Assembly: GCA_947643165.1 (NCBI GenBank)
Contig: CANRVB010000024.1
Coordinates: forward strand, 1-33,576
DNA: 33,576 nucleotides
From: an uncultured Porphyromonadaceae bacterium
Lineage (GTDB): Bacteria; Bacteroidota; Bacteroidia; Bacteroidales; Muribaculaceae
Direction of reading: 5' to 3'
In this document: piece by piece, positions 26,162 through 33,576 of the stretch
How the letters are laid out: the number at the start of each line of letters is the position of its first letter
How positions within the stretch are numbered: position 1 is the first letter of the stretch
Notes under the pieces: model-generated
Seen by the model: only the letters and a program-made list of their open reading frames with translations
What the model was told of the DNA's origin: nothing
The model's database searches: none
Made by a program: the position numbers and the translations under genes

Positions 26162-27649
26162 TTAGACGGTGCGGTGCTGCAGATGTCCCTCTACGTATAT
26201 AGCGCTGTAAGGACGTGCGGGGCATAGGTTCTCACATGCGCCACAACCTATGCAGCGCTCGCGGTTAACTGCCGGGATCTTAGGCGAGCTATCATCCCCT
26301 GAGATGCTCGGCACCATGGTTATAGCTCCGGTGGGGCAGTGGCGTGCGCAGTTTCCACAGCTCACGCCGTCGGTATACACTATACAGTTTCTTGACAACC
26401 ACACGGCGTGGCCTATCTGCGTGGAAGATTTGTCTGCCAAGCTTACGGGATGTATGGCACCTGTGGGACATACGGAGCCGCACTTGTTGCACTCGGGACG
26501 GCAATAACCACGTTCGTAGGAGGCTTCGGGCTGCATGAGACGGCTCAGATCGGTGGATGGCCGGAGTACTTCGTTGGGACATACCGTGACACACAGCTGG
26601 CATGCCGTGCAGTGTCGGGCCAGATTTGCGATACTCAGAGCGCCGGGAGGCACTATGTGGATGTCGCGTTCCGGTATCTGCTTGTCGGTTATCGCGGCCA
26701 GACCACCGTCGACTGTCTTTTCGGCGGCTTTGGCCGCTGCCGCTCCGATAGTAAGAGCGCATACTCCCATGAAGTCGCGTCGACCAGCGGCATTGACGCC
26801 GGTCGAGGTCGCAGTGGTTTCAGTGGAATGGTCGGTAACCTTGCCGCGGCGTGTGTAGCTTATAGCCCGCTGATGACACTTGTCGATGCAGTCCATACAT
26901 GCCACACACCGGGAATAGTCGATCGTATGGTTCCTGGAGTCGATGCATGATGCCTTGCAGTTGCGTCCACACAGGCCGCAGCTGTTGCATTTGGTTGTGT
27001 CGATAACGGGTGCAAACAGCGAGTAGCGGGCAAGATATCCCAGAACGGTGCCTACGGGGCAGATCGTGTTGCAGTAGGTGCGGCCGTTTCTGAAAGCGAG
27101 AACTGCGATGACAACGAAGGTAATGACAGCTATGGCTATTACAGCCGCACCCTTGAGCCGGTAGTCAACATGATAGAACATATAGTTTCCGGCATGCCGG
27201 GACATGTCGGCCAGAAGATTGTTAATCCATATCCATACCGGGCCCAACAGGGTCTGCACCATTCGGCCATAGCTGCTGTAGGGAGCTATCAACGCCGCTA
27301 TCCAGGACATGCCTATCAGAAGGAGGGCTATCATGGCAACCAACATAGCAATACGCAGCACGCGCTTTTCCTTGGAGTACCGGTAGCGGTTGCGCTTTCC
27401 GGCACGCGCTATCACATCCTGCATTACTCCGAGAGGACAAATGACGGAACAGTATACTCTGCCAAACACAATGGTCACCGCCACAAGCGCGATCACTATG
27501 CCGACGTTGAGCGCGAGCACCGCCGGCAGAAACTGTATCTTGGCCATCCATCCCACCCATGCGTGGACTGTGCCCGTGAAATCGAGGAATAGCAAGGTTA
27601 TGGAGACAAGAAATACGAGTCCCGCAATCCTTCTGATAGTTGATAGCAT
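26162..27649 (-). CDS. NapH-like membrane iron-sulfur protein fused to a NapG-like ferredoxin domain
   Basis: 495 residues from ATG 27649. Part one resembles NapH/NosR C-terminal modules: four to five transmembrane segments (about 5-25, 40-62, 100-122, 165-187) with CxxxCP motifs at Cys67-Cys71 and Cys193-Cys197, then a cluster pair from Cys221 to Cys258. Part two starts with GRRDFMGVCALTIGAAAAKA (289-308), which looks like a Tat signal in mid-protein, followed by four more 4Fe-4S motifs (first Cys near 347, 387, 431, 466), as in NapG. It should carry electrons from the quinone pool across the membrane. The frame runs up to a TTG at 27676, but that lies inside the promoter's -7 element, so 27649 is the start. 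It heads an operon with the reductase and DUF1893 protein. Confidence 0.9.
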   Translation of the reverse strand: MLSTIRRIAGLVFLVSITLLFLDFTGTVHAWVGWMAKIQFLPAVLALNVGIVIALVAVTIVFGRVYCSVICPLGVMQDVIARAGKRNRYRYSKEKRVLRIAMLVAMIALLLIGMSWIAALIAPYSSYGRMVQTLLGPVWIWINNLLADMSRHAGNYMFYHVDYRLKGAAVIAIAVITFVVIAVLAFRNGRTYCNTICPVGTVLGYLARYSLFAPVIDTTKCNSCGLCGRNCKASCIDSRNHTIDYSRCVACMDCIDKCHQRAISYTRRGKVTDHSTETTATSTGVNAAGRRDFMGVCALTIGAAAAKAAEKTVDGGLAAITDKQIPERDIHIVPPGALSIANLARHCTACQLCVTVCPNEVLRPSTDLSRLMQPEASYERGYCRPECNKCGSVCPTGAIHPVSLADKSSTQIGHAVWLSRNCIVYTDGVSCGNCARHCPTGAITMVPSISGDDSSPKIPAVNRERCIGCGACENLCPARPYSAIYVEGHLQHRTV

Positions 27650-27673
27650 AATACGAATGTGATTGAATTTTGC

Positions 27674-27704
27674 CAAAGTTACGATTAAACAGGGGCAAAA
27701 CCAA
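27674..27704 (-). promoter_or_regulatory. Promoter of the iron-sulfur redox operon
   Basis: TTG (27702-27704), 20 bases, then TAACTTTG (27674-27681) on the minus strand. This fits the Bacteroidetes consensus exactly and puts the start of transcription about 20 bases before ATG 27649. Confidence 0.8.
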
Positions 27705-27769
27705 ATAGTTTTGCGGTTGATATCCTCTTTAATGTCGGAATATCATGCTGATATGTATATAAAAGCAGA

Positions 27770-27797
27770 CCGGGAGCAAGACATGTCTTGCTCCCGG
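27770..27797 (-). terminator. Palindromic hairpin at the upstream edge of the GH20 3' end
   Basis: A perfect 28-base palindrome (27770-27797) lies 16 bases past the GH20 stop at 27814. Read on the minus strand it is followed by TCTGCTTTTATATA, so it works as the GH20 terminator. Confidence 0.8.
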
Positions 27798-27813
27798 CCA
27801 TATAGAGAGTGGG

Positions 27814-30021
27814 TCAATCGAGTTTCTTGATGAGTACAAGTCCGTAGGTGTCGTTGCCGCCGGTAGCTCCAGCCTTCACGTCAATGTAGAAGGGTGTGCC
27901 AGCTTCGAACGAGTCGATGCTGAACTTGTAGGTGGCCGGTGCGGATCCGGGCTTAACGGTGAAGTTGCCCTGGGCTGTAGCCACAAGTTCATCACGTTTG
28001 TACACTTTGAGTTCGCCGGTGGTAAGGCTGTTCTCGCCTTTCAGGGCCACGAATGTTATCTCATAGTTTCCGTTGCCAGAAATCTTACCAGTGCACTCAA
28101 ACTTCCAGTCGGATACAGTGGGCTGGACGTTGAGAGGCTTCCACTGTTCGGTGACCTTGCCATACTTCTGCTCATACTCCGAATAGTCGGGGGCGAAATG
28201 GATGGGCAGCGAATAGTGGAGGGGTGTCACAACGGTTATAGCGTGAAAATCACTCTTGTTGCCTACAGTGACGGGCTTTGTGTAGATGGGGGAATGTACG
28301 GTAGGATATGATCCGTCGGTAGTGTAGCGTATTTCCGAACCCTGAACCGATGGCGCGAGAGTGAAAGTGACACCGTCGGCGTTTTCGGTCATCGACACTA
28401 TCTCGGGTTCGGGGACTCTGTAGGTTATCTCCTTATTGTCGAGACGTGCGTAGTGGCTCTTGATGCGCTTGGCAAAGTCGGCATAGTCGCGTTGTGCTTC
28501 TTTGGTCCAACCAAGCTCGGCGATAGCCATGAGACGCGGGAAGGTAAGGTACTCTATGTAGTTTTCGGAACGGTTCTCGTTGATAAGGGGAATTTCCTGA
28601 AGCATTGTGCCATGGATGAACTGGTCGCTCCAGAGGCAACCTTGAACACCGATGACTGTGGAGTTGTCGGAGTAGTCGTTTATGGGCATTGAATATGCAC
28701 GCTCCAAAGAGATCGGAGGCATCCAAGTGGCAGCCTTGACTTCGCCGGGTGTGCTGCTCTCGGGGAAGTCGAAGTAGAGATGTGTGGCGGGCGTAAGAAT
28801 GGCTTTGTGTCCGAGATCACGAGCCTTGACGGTATCGTCGACATTGTGCCAGATCATAGCTACAACCTGTTCGTCAACTTTGCCACGGTCGATAATCTCC
28901 TCCCAGCCTATGACAGTGCGGTCCTTTTCCTTCATCATCTTGGCCACGACGTTGGTGAGGTAGCCCTGAAGCTGCGATTCATCTGTCAGACCTTCGCGTT
29001 TCATGAGCGCCTGGCAATCCTCGCAGGTCTTGTAGCGGGTGTAGACAGCCTCATCGCCGCCTATATTGATGTACTTGGAGGGGAAGAGCTCGACAGTCTC
29101 GTCGAGAATGTCCTGAAGGAACTTGATGGAGCTATCCTTGCCGACGCAGAGCAGGTCGCGGCTTATGAAGTGCTGGAGCGGGAGCTCATGCTGCTCGCCC
29201 GTGCATGACAGCCAGGGATAGGCCACGATAGCCGACAGTATATGAGCCGGGAACTCGATTTCGGGTATTATCTCGACATTGCGGACTTTACCGTATTCGA
29301 TCAGCTCCTTGATATCGTCCTGTGTGTAGTAGCCGCCAAGTTTGTGGCTCTCGGGGCCTGCCCAAGCTCCAACTTCGGTGAGACGCGGATATTTCTTGCT
29401 CTCAAGACGCCATCCGGAATCATCAATTAGGTGGAACTGGAGTTTGTTCATCTTGTACATAGCCATCATGTCGATGAACTTCTTGACAAACTCCTTGTCG
29501 TGGAAATAACGTGCGACGTCGAGCATCATGGCACGCCACGGACGGGCCGGGGCATCGTAGACATGGACGGCGGGTATGGTCCAATCCACACCCTTCTGGC
29601 GGCGGTCACTGTAAACCTGAGCGGGGAACAGCTGGAGCAGAGACTGAATGCCATAGAAGACGCCGCCTTCGTCATGACCGGCGATGGTGACATCCTTTGA
29701 TGTGACATCGAGGCTGTAAGCTTCGTCCTGGGTAATCTTCTTTGGAGTGAGAGTGAGTTTTATATCGGCTTTCTTAGTACCTTCGGTAAGAGCGAGATCC
29801 CATCCGGTAGATGCGGCGAGGACTTCTTCGAGATACTCGGCCTGAGCCTTAAGCCCTTTTTCATAGCCTATCGTCATTGTAGGCCTGAGGGTAAAGCTAC
29901 CGGTAGATTGCTGAAGTTCGACCGGCTGCGGTATGATTGAAACATCGGCCGCTGTCGCCGTCATGCATCCCGCCGCTATCATAGCACCGAGTGTGATCGA
30001 CTTCAAAATTGACAGTTTCAT
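27814..30021 (-). CDS. Family GH20 beta-N-acetylhexosaminidase, exported
   Basis: Removes terminal N-acetylglucosamine or N-acetylgalactosamine from glycans, for example host mucin or chitooligosaccharides. The 735-residue protein has a type I signal peptide (cleavage likely after ATA-A near 25), a GH20 N-terminal domain (about 27-155), and the catalytic barrel (about 160-500) with HLIDDSGWR (197-205) and the catalytic pair Asp323-Glu324 in NIGGDEA. A chitobiase C-terminal-like segment (DGSYPTVHSPIY) and a last beta-rich module (about 650-735) follow. No lipobox is seen, so it may be periplasmic or secreted. It has its own promoter and terminator and no SusC/SusD genes nearby, so it is not part of a visible polysaccharide utilisation locus. 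Confidence 0.96.
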   Translation of the reverse strand: MKLSILKSITLGAMIAAGCMTATAADVSIIPQPVELQQSTGSFTLRPTMTIGYEKGLKAQAEYLEEVLAASTGWDLALTEGTKKADIKLTLTPKKITQDEAYSLDVTSKDVTIAGHDEGGVFYGIQSLLQLFPAQVYSDRRQKGVDWTIPAVHVYDAPARPWRAMMLDVARYFHDKEFVKKFIDMMAMYKMNKLQFHLIDDSGWRLESKKYPRLTEVGAWAGPESHKLGGYYTQDDIKELIEYGKVRNVEIIPEIEFPAHILSAIVAYPWLSCTGEQHELPLQHFISRDLLCVGKDSSIKFLQDILDETVELFPSKYINIGGDEAVYTRYKTCEDCQALMKREGLTDESQLQGYLTNVVAKMMKEKDRTVIGWEEIIDRGKVDEQVVAMIWHNVDDTVKARDLGHKAILTPATHLYFDFPESSTPGEVKAATWMPPISLERAYSMPINDYSDNSTVIGVQGCLWSDQFIHGTMLQEIPLINENRSENYIEYLTFPRLMAIAELGWTKEAQRDYADFAKRIKSHYARLDNKEITYRVPEPEIVSMTENADGVTFTLAPSVQGSEIRYTTDGSYPTVHSPIYTKPVTVGNKSDFHAITVVTPLHYSLPIHFAPDYSEYEQKYGKVTEQWKPLNVQPTVSDWKFECTGKISGNGNYEITFVALKGENSLTTGELKVYKRDELVATAQGNFTVKPGSAPATYKFSIDSFEAGTPFYIDVKAGATGGNDTYGLVLIKKLD

Positions 30022-30098
30022 GTAATATTTAGGTATTGGATTGGTGAAATAATATAGAGATTGACAGACTGACGCAATATGGCCTATCTATCAGATTA

Positions 30099-30129
30099 CA
30101 AAGATACGAATAAGTGAGCGCAATACCAA
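30099..30129 (-). promoter_or_regulatory. GH20 promoter
   Basis: TTG (30127-30129), 20 bases, then TATCTTTG (30099-30106) on the minus strand, a perfect consensus match. The -33 element lies in the loop of the terminator hairpin at 30112-30153. Confidence 0.85.
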
Positions 30130-30153
30130 ATATCATAAGGTATGCGCTCACTT
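30112..30153 (-). terminator. Terminator after the small lipoprotein gene
   Basis: A 15-bp stem with one bulged A (30112-30127 with 30139-30153) and an 11-nt loop starts 28 bases past the lipoprotein stop. A T-run follows on the + strand (30154-30156) and a weak TTATTC on the minus strand; by position it terminates the minus-strand transcript coming from 33360. Confidence 0.65.
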
Positions 30154-30180
30154 TTTAGTATTGCAGCCAAGGGTGTGTGG

Positions 30181-30528
30181 TTACTGTCGATGATAGTCAA
30201 TTGTCCAGTTTCCCCGTTTCAGGGTCAGCTCATCATTTGTGAGACGTTGGATGACAAGGGTGTCGGTAAATGAGATTTCGGATTGATTTCCGATGCTTTT
30301 GCCGGAGAGGATGAGTAGGCTGTCCTTTTTCTCCCATTTCTCATAGCGGAGGGTGGCCATATTAATGGATGAGGCTTTGCCGTCGCTCCGGAGGTCTATG
30401 CCTTGTGTCATGTTTTCCATGCCAGGAACGGGTTCTACCCATTTACCCGTGATATCGGTTCCGCCGCATGCCGTAAATATGGCTGCGGCCATAAGACCGA
30501 TCATTGTTCTAATCGCTGTTCCAGTCAT
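30181..30528 (-). CDS. Small lipocalin-like lipoprotein
   Basis: 115 residues with a lipoprotein signal ending at Cys21 (IFTAC), then a short beta-rich domain beginning TDITGKWVEPVPGM, a pattern of the small lipocalin-like lipoproteins common in Bacteroidales. Only about 90 residues are mature, so a full calycin barrel is barely possible. The ligand or partner is unknown. It lies 57 bases downstream of the AKR gene with no clear promoter between, so it is probably the last gene of that transcript. Confidence 0.8.
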   Translation of the reverse strand: MTGTAIRTMIGLMAAAIFTACGGTDITGKWVEPVPGMENMTQGIDLRSDGKASSINMATLRYEKWEKKDSLLILSGKSIGNQSEISFTDTLVIQRLTNDELTLKRGNWTIDYHRQ

Positions 30529-30585
30529 TACTTTTAGTTTGGGCTATTATTAGCTTGATGAATAGGAGTAACGGAGTTGATCGGG

Positions 30586-31605
30586 TTATGAGACTTCACT
30601 GTAACCAAGCGCACGGTCGATGGCCTGCAGTTCTTCAGGATCGAAAACAGTGTTGTGGACTGCTCCGATAGTGTCGTCGAGCTGTCCGATCGAGCTGCAA
30701 CCGGTAATGACTGAGGTTGTGGCGGGATGAGCCAGGACCCAGGATGTCGACATCTGGGCGAGTGTCTGACCGCGCTGTCTGGCTATCTTGTCAAGCTGCC
30801 GGATCCGGCTGACCAGTTCCGGGGTGATCTTGTCGGCGGTGAGGTGACTTCCGCGGGCCGCGCGTGAGCCTTCGGGGATGCCGTTGAGGTATCTGTCGGT
30901 CAGCACACCCTCGCCAAGAGCGGAGAAACCTATGAATCCTATACCTGCCTGCCGGATGAAATCAAGCTGTCCTTCCTTGATGTTGTGGCGGTCGATGAGG
31001 CTGAGACGGTCCTGAAGCAGTAGGCAGGGCACATCACGGTCTTTCATATAAAGGGCGGCTTTTTTCAGCTGGTCGAGCGGCCACCGTGATATGCCGGCAT
31101 AAAGAGCCTTGCCCTGACGGACGATGTCGATGAGCGCCTGAAGAGTCTCCTCGACCGGTGTGTGTGGGTCGAAACGGTGATGGTAGAATATATCAACATA
31201 TTCCAGTCCCATCCGCTGCAGGCTCCGGTCGAGGGAAGAGATGAGATATTTGCGTGATCCCCAATTGCCATAAGGTCCGGGCCACATGTCAAAACCGGCT
31301 TTGGTAGATATGAAGAGCTCGTCGCGGTAAGGGCGGAGATCGTTGCGGAGCACACGACCCATAGTCTCCTCGGCCGCACCGTATGGAGGTCCGTAATTGT
31401 TGGCAAGATCAAATGACACGATTCCACGGTCGAAAGCATGGAGTATGATGTCGCGGCTACGGCTGTAAGGGGTGATGTCGCCGAAGTTCTGCCACAATCC
31501 CAGGGATATGCTTGAAAGCTGAATGCCGCTCCGTCCACACCGGCGGTATGTCATGCCGGCCTCGTATCTGCCGGGGCTGGCTATATATCGGATTCCTTGG
31601 TCCAT
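30586..31605 (-). CDS. Aldo/keto reductase, AKR14 (YghZ/Gpr)-like
   Basis: A cytoplasmic NADPH-dependent reductase of 339 residues. It resembles E. coli YghZ (L-glyceraldehyde 3-phosphate reductase) in GMTYRRCGRSGIQLSSISLGLW and in NNYGPPYGAAE. The catalytic tetrad is present: Asp66, Tyr71, Lys102, and His142 or His143 in YHHRFD. It has no signal peptide and no cluster motif, unlike the other reductase at 24713-26140. The physiological substrate is probably a small aldehyde such as methylglyoxal (known of the family, not shown here). It starts five bases after the DUF4491 stop, so the two are cotranscribed. Confidence 0.92.
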   Translation of the reverse strand: MDQGIRYIASPGRYEAGMTYRRCGRSGIQLSSISLGLWQNFGDITPYSRSRDIILHAFDRGIVSFDLANNYGPPYGAAEETMGRVLRNDLRPYRDELFISTKAGFDMWPGPYGNWGSRKYLISSLDRSLQRMGLEYVDIFYHHRFDPHTPVEETLQALIDIVRQGKALYAGISRWPLDQLKKAALYMKDRDVPCLLLQDRLSLIDRHNIKEGQLDFIRQAGIGFIGFSALGEGVLTDRYLNGIPEGSRAARGSHLTADKITPELVSRIRQLDKIARQRGQTLAQMSTSWVLAHPATTSVITGCSSIGQLDDTIGAVHNTVFDPEELQAIDRALGYSEVS

Positions 31606-31610
31606 GAGAT

Positions 31611-31940
31611 TCAGCTTTCTATTTCAGCTTTGTTGCCGGGAGTCTTGCGCTTGGGATTGGCGGGGAACCAACCTTTGGCCACACGCTGCTCCTGTTCGGT
31701 GATCTCCTTGATGGACCAAAAGGATGAGAATGCTATGACGCCAAACACGGTAGAGAGCAGGATGTCGTCGACATAATAAGAGAGGATGCCGAAGATTATG
31801 CCTGCGGCCAGGAACCACCAGCGGCATCCTGTGCCGAAATAGTAGTGGCTCTTTATCACTATGGGGTGAAAGAGGCCTATTATCAGAAATGTGCATAGTC
31901 CGGTAACAAGCCCGAATATATGGTAGTCGGTCAATATCAT
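31611..31940 (-). CDS. DUF4491-type small membrane protein
   Basis: 109 residues with three likely transmembrane segments (about 7-28, 42-58, 60-76), containing TFLIIGLFHPIVIKSHYYFG and CRWWFL, which recall the DUF4491 family found mainly in Bacteroidetes. No function is known. A basic cytoplasmic-looking tail follows (about 80-109). It sits between the TPM protein and the aldo/keto reductase gene in one orientation. Confidence 0.78.
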   Translation of the reverse strand: MILTDYHIFGLVTGLCTFLIIGLFHPIVIKSHYYFGTGCRWWFLAAGIIFGILSYYVDDILLSTVFGVIAFSSFWSIKEITEQEQRVAKGWFPANPKRKTPGNKAEIES

Positions 31941-31959
31941 AACTTAGATATGTTTGTTT

Positions 31960-31981
31960 GCCGGAGCGGTGGGACTCCGGC
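31960..31981 (-). terminator. Short hairpin between TPM and DUF4491 genes
   Basis: A 7-bp GC-rich stem (31960-31966 with 31975-31981) and 8-nt loop, without a T-run. It may be a weak terminator or processing site in the 115-base gap. Confidence 0.3.
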
Positions 31982-32055
31982 GTATGGATGTTTAATTCAA
32001 TTATCTCGGATGGGAATGATTCTTTCTGCTTTTTTCAGATGCTTCCGGGAGCCGC

Positions 32056-33360
32056 TTACCATCCGCCTGAGGCGCCTCCGCCGGCAGTGCCGCCTCCACC
32101 GAAGCTTCCTCCGCCAAAACCTCCGCCGAAGCCGCCACCACCTCCGCCGCCGGGGATGATGACGATGGGTGCCGCGGCTGCAAGTTTGGCTATGCGGTAG
32201 GCAACCTCCTTGCGGTGTCCGCAGTTCTTGCAGGAGTATATCTTCACGCCCTGCCCCTCGCGGCGTTCGGTAGGTTTGATAAGGGTACGGTTGCCGGAGA
32301 GTATGGATGTACGCGCTCCGCAGCGTTCGCAGACCTGGTAGCTCGACTGTTTGTTGATATATGGAATTATATCGGTCTCGCCACAAGTGGGACATAGCCA
32401 GACATCATAGTCGATCGAGTTGATCTGCTCTTCGCGATCCTGCGCGGGGGTAAGGTATTGGTTGTCGGTAACTTCGTCGAGCTTTTTCATCTTTGACGAG
32501 CAGTTGGGACACTTGCGAGAGTGGTTGCGGAGCCGGTTCATCTTCCATATAAGGAGAAGGTAGGCGGGCAACGGCATTGCCAGACATAGGAAGCTCAGAA
32601 AGAGGAGAATGGTTTTCATGGAGTCGAGCTGACGGTACCGGTCGAGATCGTCCTTTTTTCGTCCGGACACAATGGTGAATATGACGACAACAAGGCAGGA
32701 GCCTCCCACAATAACAGCTACCTTGACCAGCCAGCTCCAGAGATCTTCCTCGCCATCAGCAGCACCGTTGGAGCGCCGTGAATCGTTAGGGATAGAGCTC
32801 CGGAGCTCATCCGCATATCCGGGATCGGTGATTATGCGATTCATACGGCTCACGGCCGCAACAGTGCCGCCATCGTAGTCGCCTTCTTTGAAGCGTGGGA
32901 ACATATCCTCGCGGAGAATGCGTCCGCAGATGATGTCGGGCAGGACTCCCTCCATGCCGTCGCCGGTGCGGATGACGGCTTTCCGCTGATCCTTGACTAT
33001 GAGCAGGAGCACACCGTTGTCGTTGTCGGCCTTTCCGATGCCCCAAGACTCCATAAGGGAGGTCGCAAAGTCATCGGGGTCGCCATCGATATCGTTGACA
33101 GCCACAACGGCAAGCTCGGCGGTGGTCTGGCGCCAGACGTCGGCTATCGCCGCATCGAGCTCGGCGACGGTGGCGTTGCTCAAAACTCCGTCGGGATTGG
33201 AGACATAACGGGTCTTATTAGTGACGTGGACATTGTCGATATCGTCGACAGTATAGCCTGATGCCATAGCATCGACTGTCATGCCGCCAGCCAATATGGG
33301 CAACACAACCGCTAAGAACCGAAGCCACAGCATATGATTAAGTTCTCTGATCAGGGTCAT
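32056..33360 (-). CDS. TPM-domain (YgcG-like) membrane protein with zinc ribbons and Gly-rich tail
   Basis: From ATG 33360 the protein has 434 residues. A signal peptide (hydrophobic core LWLRFLAVVLPILAGG) precedes a TPM_phosphatase domain (about 45-190: DGVLSNATVAELDAAI, NDNGVLLLIVKDQRKAVIRTGDGMEGVLPD). Two transmembrane segments follow (about 212-232 and 250-272), then two paired CxxC zinc-ribbon motifs (CPNC with CPTC; CERC with CKNC) and a glycine-rich end finishing GGASGGW, as in YgcG proteins. Topology puts the TPM domain outside and the ribbons in the cytoplasm. In other bacteria TPM proteins are tied to photosystem repair or membrane stress; here the function is unknown. The frame extends to a TTG at 33456, upstream of the -7 element, so that start is rejected; ATG 33333 is a possible shorter start. 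Confidence 0.88.
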   Translation of the reverse strand: MTLIRELNHMLWLRFLAVVLPILAGGMTVDAMASGYTVDDIDNVHVTNKTRYVSNPDGVLSNATVAELDAAIADVWRQTTAELAVVAVNDIDGDPDDFATSLMESWGIGKADNDNGVLLLIVKDQRKAVIRTGDGMEGVLPDIICGRILREDMFPRFKEGDYDGGTVAAVSRMNRIITDPGYADELRSSIPNDSRRSNGAADGEEDLWSWLVKVAVIVGGSCLVVVIFTIVSGRKKDDLDRYRQLDSMKTILLFLSFLCLAMPLPAYLLLIWKMNRLRNHSRKCPNCSSKMKKLDEVTDNQYLTPAQDREEQINSIDYDVWLCPTCGETDIIPYINKQSSYQVCERCGARTSILSGNRTLIKPTERREGQGVKIYSCKNCGHRKEVAYRIAKLAAAAPIVIIPGGGGGGGFGGGFGGGSFGGGGTAGGGASGGW

Positions 33361-33393
33361 AATTGAGAGTAAGGCAATAGAGCCAATATGATG

Positions 33394-33401
33394 CAAAGAT
33401 A
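33394..33401 (-). promoter_or_regulatory. -7 element of the TPM-DUF4491-AKR-lipoprotein transcript
   Basis: TATCTTTG on the minus strand, a perfect -7 match, 33 bases before ATG 33360. No TTG is found 20 bases upstream. Confidence 0.6.
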
Positions 33402-33475
33402 CGAAACAAATGAGTATTACGTTTGAGAAATAGGTTGATTGTACAAATTTTTTCAAAATTTATCCTTAGAAAACC

Positions 33476-33506
33476 TTGCACACACCAAAATTTCATCATA
33501 TCTTTG
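33476..33506 (+). promoter_or_regulatory. Promoter of tRNA-Ser
   Basis: TTG (33476-33478), 20 bases, then TATCTTTG (33499-33506), directly followed by the tRNA after 18 bases. It is the cleanest consensus promoter in the window and diverges from the TPM promoter. Confidence 0.88.
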
Positions 33507-33524
33507 CACCCGCAAACCGATCAA

Positions 33525-33576
33525 GGAAAGATGCCGGAGTGGTCGATCGGGACGGTCTCGAAAACCGTTGTACCCT
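33525..33576 (+). tRNA. tRNA-Ser(CGA), 5' part, cut by the window end
   Basis: The acceptor 5' strand GGAAAGA (33525-33531), T8-G9, the CCGG D-stem start, and the anticodon arm with loop CTCGAAA (anticodon CGA, reading UCG) match bacterial tRNA-Ser. The window ends inside the long variable arm that is typical of class II tRNA-Ser. Confidence 0.92.

Noticed and set aside
27650..27676. Upstream TTG start for the NapH-like protein
   Set aside because: The codon lies inside the -7 element of the promoter, so it would not be in the transcript.
24713..30021. A polysaccharide utilisation locus around GH20
   Set aside because: No SusC, SusD, sigma/anti-sigma or hybrid two-component gene is in the window; GH20 has its own promoter and terminator.
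33361..33456. Upstream TTG start for the TPM protein
   Set aside because: It lies upstream of the -7 element at 33394-33401, and a proper signal peptide begins only after ATG 33360.

Overview
The window looks like a chromosomal segment of a Bacteroidales bacterium, most likely Muribaculaceae-like (GC a little above 50%). Supporting signs are the promoters, several of which fit TTG-N20-TAnnTTTG; the lack of clear Shine-Dalgarno sequences; a TamL-type lipoprotein paired with TamB; a DUF4491 protein; exported GH20 and M13 enzymes; and a flavodiiron protein. The genus is inference; no marker gene here fixes it.

Layout. 1-70: the 3' end of a 5S rRNA and its terminator, so an rRNA operon enters from the left on the + strand. 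71-522: no gene, only the asnS terminator. 523-3533 (-): a pseudouridine synthase with a very long Gln/Gly/Arg/Tyr repeat extension, then asnS. 3924-8240 (+): a small membrane protein, purC, menG and an M13 lipoprotein peptidase, closed by two back-to-back hairpins. 8410-16870 (-): a dense run of amidase, inositol-monophosphatase-like protein, cysE, a THUMP/methylase rRNA methyltransferase with a nine-copy C-terminal repeat, purD, a polytopic membrane protein, pdxB and a flavodiiron protein. 17015-24144 (-): tamB then tamL, overlapping by ATGA. 24297-27649 (-): a NapH/NapG-like membrane iron-sulfur protein, a Tat-type aldo/keto reductase carrying a ferredoxin domain, and a DUF1893 protein. 27814-30021 (-): GH20 beta-hexosaminidase. 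30181-33360 (-): a TPM/YgcG-type membrane protein, DUF4491 protein, AKR14-like reductase and small lipoprotein. 33525-end (+): the 5' part of tRNA-Ser(CGA) with a textbook promoter.

Most genes are housekeeping: translation (asnS, tRNA, rRNA modification), purine synthesis (purC, purD), menaquinone (menG), PLP (pdxB), cysteine (cysE), envelope biogenesis (tamL/tamB) and glycan or peptide digestion outside the cytoplasm. No prophage, transposon, CRISPR array or defence island is visible. The least ordinary items are the three-gene exported iron-sulfur redox cassette at 24297-27649, in which a NapH-like membrane protein seems fused to a NapG-like domain through an internal twin-arginine segment, and two unrelated rRNA-modifying enzymes that both carry arginine-rich repeat tails. 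A strong local preference for the isoleucine codon ATA in the genes around 8.4-16.4 kb, compared with ATC in the purC-menG-M13 cluster, is also visible by eye.
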